Positions 42,333 through 51,158 of a stretch of 64,000 nucleotides of DNA are shown here, in pieces. The stretch is from assembly GCF_001509835.1 (NCBI RefSeq), contig NZ_JXTJ01000002.1, positions 62,001 through 126,000 on the forward strand, written 5' to 3'. The notes beneath the pieces are model-generated. The model made no database searches, was not told the origin of the DNA, and saw only the letters and a program-made list of their open reading frames with translations. Both the position numbers and the translations under genes were made by a program. Source of the DNA: Allobosea sp. WAO. Lineage in GTDB: Bacteria > Pseudomonadota > Alphaproteobacteria > Rhizobiales > Beijerinckiaceae. The first letter of the stretch is position 1; every line of letters begins with the position of its first letter.

Positions 42333-42893
42333 ATGAGCGCCCTGAACGGCAAGACCATTCTGATTCTCGCAACGAACGGCTTCGAGCAGTCGGAGCTTGA
42401 GCTGCCGCAGACGAGATTGAAGGAGGCGGGCGCGGAAGTGCATGTTGCCTCCCTGGAGCCCGGAGAGATCAAGGGCTGGGACAACAAGAACTGGGGCCGC
42501 GCCGTGAAAGTCGACAAGACCCTCGATAAGGTCGATGTTGCCTCATACGATGCTCTCGTCCTTCCTGGCGGCCAGATGAATCCCGACACTTTGCGTGGCG
42601 AAGAAAGCGCTCTCGCCCTGATCAAAGCCTTTTTTGATCAGGGCAAGGTCGTGGCGGCCGTTTGCCATGCGCCGTGGCTATTGATCGAGACGGGAATCGC
42701 AAAAGGTCGAAAGGTGACGTCCTATAAGACGATCAAGCAGGATCTCATCAATGCCGGTGCCCAATGGGAAAATGCAGCGGTGGTAACCGACAAGGGCGTG
42801 ATAACCTCGCGCATGCCTGATGATCTGCCGGCCTTCATCGCCAAGATCATCGAGGAGATTCAGGAAGGCAAGCACAGTCGTCGGGCAGCCTGA
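42333..42893 (+). CDS. DJ-1/PfpI family protein (YhbO-like)
   Basis: A 186-residue protein of the DJ-1/PfpI superfamily: ILATNGFEQSELELPQTRL with the first Glu, and the nucleophilic Cys elbow VVAAVCHAPWLLIETGIAKG. Length and ending (VITSRMPDDLPAFIAKIIEE) fit the YhbO/PfpI type, implicated in glyoxal detoxification, protein deglycation or chaperone activity under stress. GAGGAG precedes the ATG at 42333; a long hairpin terminator follows. Confidence 0.94.
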   Translation: MSALNGKTILILATNGFEQSELELPQTRLKEAGAEVHVASLEPGEIKGWDNKNWGRAVKVDKTLDKVDVASYDALVLPGGQMNPDTLRGEESALALIKAFFDQGKVVAAVCHAPWLLIETGIAKGRKVTSYKTIKQDLINAGAQWENAAVVTDKGVITSRMPDDLPAFIAKIIEEIQEGKHSRRAA

Positions 42894-42906
42894 CGAGTTC
42901 CTGCGG

Positions 42907-42946
42907 ATGACCGCTATGTCTTCAGGAGCCTTCCCATAGCGGTCAT
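42907..42946 (+). terminator. Hairpin terminator after DJ-1 gene
   Basis: Perfect 12-bp arms (42907-42918 and 42935-42946) with a 16-nt loop, 14 bases after the stop codon. Confidence 0.65.
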
Positions 42947-43059
42947 TCGCCCCTCGCCCCTATTTCCCGTGGATTTGTGAACCCATCTATCCGCTCTCCG
43001 CTATGCGGAGCAGCTGTCGGTTAGTTTTTGCGATCTAGATAGCTCGAGAGGGCTGGGAG

Positions 43060-43085
43060 GGAACTGGGGGCTGAGACGCTGCGTT
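43060..43085 (+). promoter_or_regulatory. Perfect sigma-EcfG-type promoter
   Basis: GGAAC (43060-43064), 17 bp, CGTT (43082-43085), 35 nt before the L,D-transpeptidase start. Confidence 0.86.
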
Positions 43086-43120
43086 AGCGATGCACATTTT
43101 CGTAGCGACGGTACCTTTTT

Positions 43121-44113
43121 ATGCGCGTGCTCACTCCTCTAAAACGCCAAGCAACCTTGATATGGTGCTTGCTGGCGATTGCGATCGGAAGCGCCGAAGC
43201 GCTTACCTTGGATGAGATCAACAACGCGGGCCCTCCCGCTCCAGCACCGAGCAAGCTGACCCGCCCAACACCATCGATCGTGAAGGCGCAGGTGCTGTTG
43301 GCGCGCCAAGGCATTTCGCCCGGCGAGATCGACGGCATTGATGGCGAGAACTATCGGAAAGCGGTCGCAAAGTTCCGCAGCCGTGCGAATCTCGGCAATG
43401 GCGACATTATCGACGCGGCAACGTGGCAGGCCCTGCTCGGAGGAAGCAGCCCCGACATCATTTCCGAATACAGCATCACCAAGGAGGATGCGCGGTACCG
43501 ATACGTCAGGCGAGTACCGCATGATTACGCCCGCCAGGCCCGTATGAAGCGTCTTGCTTACAAGAATCCGGGCGAAATGTTCGCCGAACGATTTCACATG
43601 AGCGAGAAGCTGTTCGACGCGCTGAATCCGAACGCACGCCTTCGGCGCCGCGGCGAAACCCTTCATGTTGTCGCGTCCGACCGTACACGACCGACCGACG
43701 AGGTCACGCTGATCGAGGCTGACAAGACCCGCGGCATGCTGAATGCTCTCGATGCAACTGGAAAGGTCGTCGCCAGCTACCCGGCGACCATAGGCAGCGA
43801 AGACACTCCCTCGCCGGAAGGCGAGCACCAGGTCGTTCGCGTAGTGAAGAATCCCACCTACCACTACGATCCGGTCAAGAACTTCCAGCAGGGCAAGAAC
43901 AAGCGCCGTCTGGTTTTGCCGAAGGGACCGAACAACCCGGTCGGAACGATCTGGATCGAGCTTTCAAAGCCAACCTTCGGCATACATGGTACCCCGGAGC
44001 CGTCGCGGATCAGCAAGGCGTCGTCACATGGATGCATCCGGCTGACGAATTGGGATGCCGAGGAATTGGCGCAGCTGGTCAAGCCCGGGACGCTGGTTCG
44101 GTTCGTAGATTGA
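43121..44113 (+). CDS. L,D-transpeptidase with peptidoglycan-binding region
   Basis: A 330-residue exported protein: an N-terminal hydrophobic signal (about 12-26), a peptidoglycan-binding-like helical segment (KAQVLLARQGISPGEIDGID), then the YkuD catalytic domain with FGIHGTPEP and SSHGCIRLTNWDAEEL, where His and Cys are catalytic. The enzyme makes 3-3 crosslinks in peptidoglycan and so strengthens the wall. The perfect stress promoter upstream shows it belongs to the same regulon as the lipocalin and SemiSWEET genes. Confidence 0.94.
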   Translation: MRVLTPLKRQATLIWCLLAIAIGSAEALTLDEINNAGPPAPAPSKLTRPTPSIVKAQVLLARQGISPGEIDGIDGENYRKAVAKFRSRANLGNGDIIDAATWQALLGGSSPDIISEYSITKEDARYRYVRRVPHDYARQARMKRLAYKNPGEMFAERFHMSEKLFDALNPNARLRRRGETLHVVASDRTRPTDEVTLIEADKTRGMLNALDATGKVVASYPATIGSEDTPSPEGEHQVVRVVKNPTYHYDPVKNFQQGKNKRRLVLPKGPNNPVGTIWIELSKPTFGIHGTPEPSRISKASSHGCIRLTNWDAEELAQLVKPGTLVRFVD

Positions 44114-44232
44114 GGCGCACAGCCCCCCTCAATGAGGGCCCACTCCGCGCTACGAACTCGGCCTATGGGCGGCAATGGTGAGTGCCTAATGTCCTTGCGA
44201 GACTCGTTTGGTGCAATGAACTGCCTAACGAC

Positions 44233-44257
44233 GGAACCGTACATTGGGTCGTTCGTT
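44233..44257 (+). promoter_or_regulatory. Perfect sigma-EcfG-type promoter for SemiSWEET
   Basis: GGAAC (44233-44237), 16 bp, CGTT (44254-44257). It lies inside the longer open frame and so supports the later start at 44303. Confidence 0.85.
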
Positions 44258-44302
44258 CTCCGCGGGAGGCCAGAACGCCCTTCGATCCGTCGGGAGCTTG
44301 CT

Positions 44303-44596
44303 GTGAATTGGATCACTGTTGCTGGCGCGCTAGCCGCCTTGTGCTCAATGATCAGCTTCGTTCCACAAGCCTGGCGCATTGTCAGGAGCAGAGATACCAG
44401 CTCGATTTCTCCAACAATGTACGGCTTCACCGTATCAGGCTTCCTGCTCTGGACGTTGTATGGACTTGGGCTCGGAGAGTGGCCCCTGATCCTCACAAAC
44501 AGTGTCTGCTTCCTGCTCGCCTTGTTCATCCTGGCCATGACGCTTCTACCACAGGAGAAAAAGGACGCGGTTGCCGACAAGATCGATCCAACTTGA
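44303..44596 (+). CDS. SemiSWEET sugar transporter
   Basis: A 97-residue membrane protein starting with GTG at 44303 (GGGAG upstream). Three transmembrane helices form one SWEET triple-helix bundle: NWITVAGALAALCSMISFVP carries the conserved Pro of the hinge after a Q-x-W partner (FVPQAWRI), followed by SISPTMYGFTVSGFLLWTLY and ILTNSVCFLLALFILAMTLL. SemiSWEETs work as dimers to move sugars across the inner membrane. The open frame reaches back to 44132, but the promoter inside it argues for the short form. Confidence 0.92.
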   Translation: MNWITVAGALAALCSMISFVPQAWRIVRSRDTSSISPTMYGFTVSGFLLWTLYGLGLGEWPLILTNSVCFLLALFILAMTLLPQEKKDAVADKIDPT

Positions 44597-44781
44597 CTCG
44601 ATGCCTCGGCCTCCCCAGCCTGGGAGGGTGGAGATATGTGGCATGTTGCGGCGCGTTATTTCATCCGACGTTCGTGGCGCCTGGATTAGGGCGGCTATCG
44701 TGGTGGGGTTGGGGACCCTGATTGCTCTCCCACTCGTCTGAGCCCGTTCAGGCGGGAGGCATTGTTCCGCTTAGAGCGCGG

Positions 44782-45036
44782 CTATGCCTCTCTCGCCCGC
44801 CAGCTCTCGCCGTTCTGGAGTTCGATCAGCCATCGCCGCGTTCCGACTTCGGAGCCTCTGACGGTTCGATAGGTCGGCACCGTCAGAAGGAGCGCGCCAC
44901 CGCATCTTCGAAACGAGGCAAGGACCACACCTCCATCCCCAAACTCGACCAGGCATTCTCCTTCGGCCAGACCGTCGTCGGCAACGATGACACGGGCGCC
45001 AGGGAAGGCGTGACTGTGAGGAAAAGAAAACCGCAA
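44782..45036 (-). CDS. Small hypothetical protein, uncertain start
   Basis: The minus frame encodes about 84 residues with a coherent body: GECLVEFGDGGVVLASFRRC, LLLTVPTYRTVRGSEVGTRR and WLIELQNGESWRARE. This looks like a small beta-rich domain of a type I have seen unnamed in the rhizobial lineage. The only available start in the track is a TTG at 45036; upstream the frame remains open to a TGA near 45080, giving no ATG or ribosome site. It follows the stress-promoted gene at 45086-45259 and may be translated by coupling or may be broken at its 5' end. Confidence 0.45.
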   Translation of the reverse strand: MRFSFPHSHAFPGARVIVADDGLAEGECLVEFGDGGVVLASFRRCGGALLLTVPTYRTVRGSEVGTRRWLIELQNGESWRAREA

Positions 45037-45085
45037 CCTCGGCCTCTTAGCGCGCCACAGCCTGAAACGGATCGTACCTCAGCTG

Positions 45086-45259
45086 CTATCCCGCCATCGT
45101 GCACCTGGAAGCGGATCGTGCCGGCAAAACCTCGTTCTGGACAGTGCCCGTTTCGCAGTACTTTTGACACGCCTCATCGGTTGAAAGTAGGGAGTCTGGA
45201 TCGACCCGTGCGGATCGGCAAAGAGCCCTAGCGATCGCTCGGACGCGGGATTCGTCCAT
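45086..45259 (-). CDS. 57-residue stress protein of the IARAL-DPD family
   Basis: A very small gene behind a perfect sigma-EcfG-type promoter, with AGGAG 8 nt before the ATG at 45259. The product starts MDESRVRAIARALCRSARVD, then PDSLLSTDEACQKY, and ends in a polar tail. The AIARAL ... DPD element also occurs in the gene at 27723 and in the broken frame at 7892, which has a perfect promoter too. Promoter, ribosome site and paralogues together support it well for its size. Function unknown. Confidence 0.68.
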   Translation of the reverse strand: MDESRVRAIARALCRSARVDPDSLLSTDEACQKYCETGTVQNEVLPARSASRCTMAG

Positions 45260-45290
45260 GGCAGTGACTCCTACGCGTCGGCACGCGGAG

Positions 45291-45315
45291 AACGCGTCGC
45301 TGTGTCTGATGTTCC
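45291..45315 (-). promoter_or_regulatory. Perfect sigma-EcfG-type promoter
   Basis: Minus strand GGAAC (45315-45311), 16 bp, CGTT (45294-45291), 32 nt before the ATG at 45259. Confidence 0.85.
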
Positions 45316-45475
45316 CTGCCCCTTGATGCCGTCAGAACGGCCGCCAGAAGCAACGCCGATAATCGACGAGCCCGTTGCGTGCTGCCTAGAGCATCGTGTG
45401 GAACAATCGTGCAGCCCAACGGTCTCCCTATCGGTTGCGACGGCTAAACGCGCGGCCTGATCGAGGTGTGGTGCA

Positions 45476-45721
45476 ATGAGCAATGCAAACGACAGCGACA
45501 TCAAGCAGGCTGCCGCCCGCGCCGAGAGGCAGAGCGAGTTGCCGGGCGGCGCAGCGGTGCCACCCATGCGCGCCGACGACCATTCCAGCGAGGACCCTGC
45601 TGTTGCGACGCCAGTTGAGGGCCGGCAAGGCTTCCTCGGCAGACCCGTTTTGGCGGTTCTGATCGGGGGACTGCTATTGGCCGGGCTAGCCTGGCTGATC
45701 GTTCACTACGCGGTCGGGTAG
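45476..45721 (+). CDS. Small tail-anchored membrane protein
   Basis: An 81-residue protein with GAGGTG before the ATG. A long polar N-terminal region (ANDSDIKQAAARAERQSELP and onward) is followed by a C-terminal transmembrane helix, VLAVLIGGLLLAGLAWLIVH, ending YAVG. This is the tail-anchored type common among small stress proteins here. No stress promoter matches exactly upstream. The oxidase operon begins soon after in the same direction, but relation to it is doubtful. Confidence 0.7.
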   Translation: MSNANDSDIKQAAARAERQSELPGGAAVPPMRADDHSSEDPAVATPVEGRQGFLGRPVLAVLIGGLLLAGLAWLIVHYAVG

Positions 45722-45855
45722 CCAAGGCTATCGCCGCGCCGAGGCTTCGCGACATCGCGAACGTCGCGTGGGAGTCGAGTTCGCCGGCGCCCTCTTTGAG
45801 CGATTGGCGGGAACCCAGACCGCTTCCACCGGTTGTCATACCGGGGGGAGAGCGC

Positions 45856-46503
45856 TTGCATCACATCCATCGGCCAAGCTCGAGCACCGTTCCGGTCCTG
45901 GCCGGGGCGTTTGCATTGCTGGTCGCCGGAGGGGTGACGGTGCCACTGGTCGACCCCGGTCCGCTGTCCGTGCAGATGATGCTGCATCTCGGGTTGATGA
46001 ACATCGCCGCCCCCGTCATCGCAGTCCTGCTTCGCCATCGCTTCGACGCCAGCACCTCGATCCTTCCCGCAGGCCTTGCGCAGATGGTTGCCCTTTGGGC
46101 GTGGCACGCCCCGATGATGCAGCAGCTCGCGGCGAGTTCGGGGCTCGCGCAGCTTGTTCTCGTCGCAGTGCTCGGCGTCACAGCCATCTGGTTCTGGTCG
46201 GCCGTGATCGCGGCTGCCGACTGGCGAGCCCTCGCCGCCTTGCTGCTGACCGGCAAGCTTGCCTGCCTGCTGGGGGCACTCATGGTTTTCGCGCCCCGCG
46301 ATCTCTACGGACTGCCGGGGCTTGCCCTCTCGCTCTGCGCGACCGGCCCCTCGACGATCGGCGACCAACACCTCGCCGGCCTGCTGATGATCACCGCCTG
46401 TCCGCTGAGTTATCTCGTCACGGGCGTGGCGCTCGCTGCCAGGCTACTTGGTCGCCTCGACGACAGTCCCAGATCCGACAATGCAACTGCTCGCGCACGC
46501 TAG
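45856..46503 (+). CDS. CtaG-like cytochrome oxidase assembly factor
   Basis: About 215 residues with six hydrophobic segments of the caa3-type CtaG family: LLVAGGVTVPLVDPGPLSVQ, MMLHLGLMNIAAPVIAVLLR, ALWAWHAPMMQQLA with its His, ATGPSTIGDQHLAGLLMITA, and a C-terminal span. Members help copper-centre assembly of cytochrome oxidase. Start uncertain: a TTG at 45856 behind GGGGGGAG, or a TTG at 45796. Its end overlaps the cytochrome c gene, so it opens the oxidase operon. Confidence 0.85.
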   Translation: MHHIHRPSSSTVPVLAGAFALLVAGGVTVPLVDPGPLSVQMMLHLGLMNIAAPVIAVLLRHRFDASTSILPAGLAQMVALWAWHAPMMQQLAASSGLAQLVLVAVLGVTAIWFWSAVIAAADWRALAALLLTGKLACLLGALMVFAPRDLYGLPGLALSLCATGPSTIGDQHLAGLLMITACPLSYLVTGVALAARLLGRLDDSPRSDNATARAR

Positions 46504-47629
46504 ACGTACAGCGGCGTGGCTTCTTGCAGCGCCATCCCGCGTTTTCGCGGCGACCGTGATAGTCCTGATGCTCGTACTGGCCGGCGCCGTGTTGTTCGCC
46601 TGGAGCGGCGTCTACAATGTCGCTGCGAGCACCGGCCATTTCCGCGTCGTCGACCACTTCCTGCGCTTCGGCATGGAGAATTCGGTTCGGGCGCGCGCTC
46701 CTTCGACAAACCTTCCGCCCGGTATCGACGAGAGCCTTGTGCGCCTGGGCGCCGGTCATTTCCATGCCGGCTGCGCCTACTGCCATGGCTCACCGGGGAC
46801 GCCGATCAGTCCGGTCGCCGCGAGTATGCTGCCGCCACCGCCGGTCCTCACCGAGAGGGTCGGTCGCTGGAGCGACGGAGAGCTTTTCTGGATCGTCAAG
46901 CACGGGCTGAAATATGCCGGCATGCCGGGCTTTCCTTCGCTGCACCGCGACGACGAGATATGGGCCGTCATCGCCTTCCTGCGCCGCTTGCCGAGCCTGG
47001 ACCGCCCTGGCTATCGCGCCCTCGCGCTCGGCGAGGTGGAACCCGAGCCGCAGCGCGGCATGGAGATCGCCACGGGGCAGACCGAGCCGGATGCGACCGG
47101 CGCCTGTGCCCGTTGCCACGGCGCTCAGGCGGGACCGCCGAGCCGGCTTGTGCCGATCCTGCACGGCCAACCCGCCGCCATGCTCGAAAGCGCTCTGCGC
47201 GCCTATGCCAACGGCGAGCGCGACAGCGGCGTGATGCAGACGGCAGTCGTCGGACTACCGGACAGCACGGTCAGGCACCTCGCGGCCTATTACGCCTCAT
47301 TGCCCCGCCCGCCAGCCAGCATCGAGACAATCGATCAAGCCGCGGCGGCACGCGGTGAGGCGATTGCGCGCGACGGCGTCTCCTCGCATGGCGTGCCGTC
47401 CTGCCTCGGCTGCCATGGGCAAGGCACTGCTCCCGACTACCCCCGCCTCGCCGGCCAACCGGCGCGTTACCTCGAAGGGCAGCTTGCGGTCTGGCGGAAG
47501 GGCCTCAACGATCGCAGTGCAACGGGCCGGATCATGGCGCCGATCGCGCGCCGGCTCAGCGAGGCGCAGTCGCGCGATCTGGCAGCCTATTTCGCAAGCC
47601 TCGCGCCCACCCGTGAGGCCCCCCAATGA
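46481..47629 (+). CDS. Membrane-anchored tri-haem cytochrome c
   Basis: A 382-residue protein from the ATG at 46481, which overlaps the CtaG-like stop. An N-terminal span (about 20-42) anchors it; three c-type haem sites follow: CAYCH near 98, CARCH near 209 and CLGCH near 308. The last two domains are a tandem pair of the cytochrome c4 type, the first is of the cbb3-CcoP/FixP kind. It is a likely electron donor to the oxidase encoded directly after it, with which it overlaps by 4 nt. Confidence 0.93.
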   Translation: MQLLAHARRTAAWLLAAPSRVFAATVIVLMLVLAGAVLFAWSGVYNVAASTGHFRVVDHFLRFGMENSVRARAPSTNLPPGIDESLVRLGAGHFHAGCAYCHGSPGTPISPVAASMLPPPPVLTERVGRWSDGELFWIVKHGLKYAGMPGFPSLHRDDEIWAVIAFLRRLPSLDRPGYRALALGEVEPEPQRGMEIATGQTEPDATGACARCHGAQAGPPSRLVPILHGQPAAMLESALRAYANGERDSGVMQTAVVGLPDSTVRHLAAYYASLPRPPASIETIDQAAAARGEAIARDGVSSHGVPSCLGCHGQGTAPDYPRLAGQPARYLEGQLAVWRKGLNDRSATGRIMAPIARRLSEAQSRDLAAYFASLAPTREAPQ

Positions 47630-48609
47630 CGGCGACCGGACGCAGACTGGCCGCGATCTTCATCCTGGCCGCCCTCCCCGGCTGGGCGCCGCAGTCAGCC
47701 CTGGCTCCTGCCGGTGCTGAGGCCGAGCGCATCGCTTTGCTGAGCTGGATCCTGTTCGGGGGGGCAACCGCGATCCTGCTGACCGTGATCGCCGCCCTGG
47801 CGCTAGCGATCCGTGGTGCCGAGCCGGTGCGGCGTGTCATCGGCAGCGAAGGCGCGATCAGATGGGGCGGCATCGTCTTTCCATCGGTCGTGCTCACCCT
47901 GTTGCTCGGCTACGGCCTCTGGCTGATGCGCGAGGCCATAGCGGCGCAGACGCCGCCGGCGCTTCGTATCGCGGTGACCGGCGAACAATGGTGGTGGCGC
48001 GTCGACTATCAGCGCGACGGCGCCGCGCCCGTTCGCGAGGCGAACGAGATCAGGATCCCGGTCGGCCGCGAGATCGATTTCGCGCTGCGCTCCAACGATG
48101 TGATCCATTCCTTCTGGGTGCCGAGCCTGGGCGGCAAGCTCGACATGATCCCCGGCCGGATCAACACGCTTCGCCTGAAAGCCGAGCGGCCCGGCATCTA
48201 CCGCGGCCAATGCGCCGAATACTGCGGCGGACCGCATGCGCTGATGGCCCTGGAGATCGTCGCCGTGCCAGAGGCCGAATTCAAGGCATGGCTGGCTGCT
48301 GCGGATGCTCGAAACGAACCGGCCGAACCCAAGGTCGCTGCGGGAGAAAAGCTATTCCTCTCGGCCGGCTGCGGAGCCTGCCATGCGGTTCGCGGCACCC
48401 AGGCCACAGGTATGGTCGGGCCCGATCTCAGCCGGGTCGGCGGCCGGCGCTTCCTCGCCGCCGCGACCCTGCGCAACACCGCCGAGAACCTCGCGGGCTT
48501 CATCACCGATCCGCAGGTCGCGAAGCCGGGTGCGCTGATGCCGCCGTTCGCGATCTTCACGAGCGAGGAGATGGACGCATTGACCGCCTATCTCGGAAGC
48601 CTGCGATGA
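47626..48609 (+). CDS. coxB: Cytochrome c oxidase subunit II, caa3 type
   Basis: A 327-residue subunit II: signal sequence, two membrane spans (about 38-62 and 84-101), a cupredoxin domain with the dinuclear copper site (H161 in VIHSFWVPSL, then GQCAEYCGGPHALM supplying C196, E198, C200, H204, M207) and a fused C-terminal cytochrome c (CGACH near 249, GALMPPF for the Met ligand). The fused haem marks a caa3-type enzyme that accepts electrons from cytochrome c. Confidence 0.95.
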   Translation: MTATGRRLAAIFILAALPGWAPQSALAPAGAEAERIALLSWILFGGATAILLTVIAALALAIRGAEPVRRVIGSEGAIRWGGIVFPSVVLTLLLGYGLWLMREAIAAQTPPALRIAVTGEQWWWRVDYQRDGAAPVREANEIRIPVGREIDFALRSNDVIHSFWVPSLGGKLDMIPGRINTLRLKAERPGIYRGQCAEYCGGPHALMALEIVAVPEAEFKAWLAAADARNEPAEPKVAAGEKLFLSAGCGACHAVRGTQATGMVGPDLSRVGGRRFLAAATLRNTAENLAGFITDPQVAKPGALMPPFAIFTSEEMDALTAYLGSLR

Positions 48610-51158
48610 GTGCCGGCGCGCAAATGGGCCCGGTAACCGCGGCCGAGCTGCCCTCGTCCTTGCCGCGGCCGGAGGGCGAGCTCGAAAGATTGGAAGCGGT
48701 CTGGAAGGGTCCGCGCGGCTTGCGCATCGTCAGCGAAGTCAACAACACCATCATCGGCTACTTCTACATCGCCGTCGCGTTCCTGTTCTTCCTGCTCGCC
48801 GGCGTGCTCGGTCTGCTCATCCGCCTCCAGCTCGCGGCGCCCGGGAACGACTTCCTCTCCCAGGAGACCTACAACCAGATCTTCACCATGCACGGCACGG
48901 TGATGATGTTCCTGTTCGCCGTGCCTGCCGTCGAGGCAGTCGGCATCCTGCTGCTTCCACAAATGCTCGGCGCCCGCGATCTGCCGTTTCCGCGGCTCGG
49001 CGCCTTCGCCTTCTGGGCCTATTTCGTCGGCGGGTCGGTGTTCTTCTGCACGCTGTTCTTCGGGGTCGCTCCTTCGGGCGGTTGGTTCATGTACCCGCCG
49101 CTGACCGGCGCCCGCTTCTCACCCGGTATAGGCGCCGACTGGTGGCTGCTTGGAATCGGCTTCATCGAAATCTCGGCCATAGCGGGCGCGATCGAGATCA
49201 TCGTCGGCGTGCTGCGTACCCGTGCCCCCGGCATGACGCTGGCGCGCATGCCGATCTTTGCCTGGACCATGCTGATTTTCGCCGGGATGATCGTCTTCGC
49301 CTTCCCGGCGGTGATCCTGGCGACGATTCTGCTCGAACTAGAGCGGGCCTTCGACTGGCCCTTCTTCATCGCCGAGCGCGGCGGCGATCCCCTGCTCTGG
49401 CAACACCTGTTCTGGTTCTTCGGCCATCCGGAGGTCTACATCATTTTCCTGCCGGCGGCCGGCATGGTCTCGATGATCGTCCCGACCATGGCCGGCACGC
49501 CACTGGTCGGCTACCGGCTGATCGTGGTGGCGCTGATCGCCGTCGGCTTCTTCTCCTTCGGCCTCTGGGTCCACCACATGTTCACCACGGGCATCCCGGC
49601 CCGCTCGCTCGGTTTCTTCTCGGCGGCGAGCATGGCAGTCGCGATCCCGAGCGGCATCCAGGTCTTCGCCTGGATAGCGACAATCGCGGCCGGACGTCTC
49701 AGGCTGACCGTGGCGTCGCTCTTCGTGATCGGCTTCCTTCTGATCTTCACCCTGGGAGGGCTGACCGGGGTCATGGTCGCGATGGTCCCGTTCGATCGCC
49801 AGGCGCACGACACCTATTTCGTCGTCGCCCATCTCCACTATGTCCTGTTCGGCGGCATGGTCTTCCCGCTCTTTGCCGCGATCTACTACTGGACGCCGGC
49901 CTTCAGTACGCGGCCGCTGTCCGAACGGCTCGGCCGCTGGGCTTTCGGCCTGATCTTCGCGGGATTCAACATCGCTTTCCTGCCGATGCACCTGACCGGG
50001 CTGATCGGCATGCCGCGGCGCGTCTACACCTATCCAGCCGGAATGGGTTGGGACGGGCTGAACCTGGTCTCGACTATCGGCGCCTTCATCCTCGCCGCCG
50101 GCATCCTCGTCTTCCTGATCGACGTCATCCGCAACATGCGCCTGACGGGCGAGCGCGGGGTTGGCGACGTCTGGCGTGCGGGCACGCTCGAATGGCTGCC
50201 GAACCACGCCTACGCGACGCGCAGCATACCGCGCGTCCGCGGTCGAGAGCCGCTCTGGCAGCAGCCCAACCTGGCCCGGGATGTCGAGGCCGGCGGATAC
50301 TATCTGCCGGGCACGGCGACGGGCGCGCGCGAGACGATCGTGACCTCGCCGATCGAGGCCGAGCCGCAGTACATCATGCGCCTCAGCCGCCCCGGCTACG
50401 CGCATCTCTGCGCCGCATTGTTCACCGCCGCATTCTTCCTGTTGCTGACCGTGAAGGCGGTGATGCTCGCGGCGACTTGCGGCGTTCTCGCCGTGGCATC
50501 GATCCTGGTCTGGATGTGGAACAGCGATCCGCCATCGGCGGGAGACGTCGATATCGGCGGCGGCATCGTGCTGCCGACCTACGCTTCCGGACCGACCTCG
50601 CATAGCTGGTGGGCGACGGTCATCCTGCTGATGGTCGCGACCGCGCTCTATCTCTCCTTTCTGTTCGGCTATCTCTACCTCTGGACCGTCGCTCCCGATG
50701 GCTGGCCCGGGCAAGCCGACCTGTCATCGGCGGCCGGCGCATGGGTGTCCCTGGCGACCCTGGGCGCCAGCGGAGCGCTTCTTGCCGGCGCCCGGTTCGT
50801 CCTTGGCCGTGATGCACCTCGCCATGGCCTCGTCGCCTGCCTTCTCGTCGCCGGGGGAGCGGCACTTGCCGGCGCGCTCTTCATCGATGTCGCCGGCCAT
50901 TGGCGCAGCGGCCTGCGCCCGCAAGCCAGCGGCTATATCGCGATGGTCTATGCGAATGCCGCCCTGCAGGCGCAGATGGCAGCAGCCGTCCTCGTCACGG
51001 CCCTGTTCGCGGTCGCGCGCCTTCTCGCCCGCCGGCTCGACCGCAGCCGCCGGGCGGTCTTCGATGTGCTGATGCTGCTCTGGTCCTACACGCTCGGACA
51101 GGCGGCCTTCGGACTCCTGCTGACGCATGGCTTCCCGCGGCTGGTCGCGCAGACATGA
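48606..51158 (+). CDS. Fused cytochrome c oxidase subunits I and III
   Basis: An 850-residue protein. Residues 1-560 are subunit I with about 12-13 spans: haem and copper ligands in TMHGTVMMFLF, FFGHPEVYIIFLP, FGLWVHHMFTTG and VVAHLHYVLFGG. The rest, after a linker, is a subunit III-like helical bundle (SHSWWATVILLMVATALYLS and following). The HPEVY motif shows a proton-pumping haem-copper oxidase. The ATG at 48606 overlaps the subunit II stop. Only this fused gene is present, no separate ctaE. Confidence 0.95.
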   Translation: MSAGAQMGPVTAAELPSSLPRPEGELERLEAVWKGPRGLRIVSEVNNTIIGYFYIAVAFLFFLLAGVLGLLIRLQLAAPGNDFLSQETYNQIFTMHGTVMMFLFAVPAVEAVGILLLPQMLGARDLPFPRLGAFAFWAYFVGGSVFFCTLFFGVAPSGGWFMYPPLTGARFSPGIGADWWLLGIGFIEISAIAGAIEIIVGVLRTRAPGMTLARMPIFAWTMLIFAGMIVFAFPAVILATILLELERAFDWPFFIAERGGDPLLWQHLFWFFGHPEVYIIFLPAAGMVSMIVPTMAGTPLVGYRLIVVALIAVGFFSFGLWVHHMFTTGIPARSLGFFSAASMAVAIPSGIQVFAWIATIAAGRLRLTVASLFVIGFLLIFTLGGLTGVMVAMVPFDRQAHDTYFVVAHLHYVLFGGMVFPLFAAIYYWTPAFSTRPLSERLGRWAFGLIFAGFNIAFLPMHLTGLIGMPRRVYTYPAGMGWDGLNLVSTIGAFILAAGILVFLIDVIRNMRLTGERGVGDVWRAGTLEWLPNHAYATRSIPRVRGREPLWQQPNLARDVEAGGYYLPGTATGARETIVTSPIEAEPQYIMRLSRPGYAHLCAALFTAAFFLLLTVKAVMLAATCGVLAVASILVWMWNSDPPSAGDVDIGGGIVLPTYASGPTSHSWWATVILLMVATALYLSFLFGYLYLWTVAPDGWPGQADLSSAAGAWVSLATLGASGALLAGARFVLGRDAPRHGLVACLLVAGGAALAGALFIDVAGHWRSGLRPQASGYIAMVYANAALQAQMAAAVLVTALFAVARLLARRLDRSRRAVFDVLMLLWSYTLGQAAFGLLLTHGFPRLVAQT

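Noticed and set aside
48600-50714. Long open frames of both strands inside the oxidase gene
   Set aside because: Arg/Asp/Gly-rich shadows of the fused subunit I+III gene.
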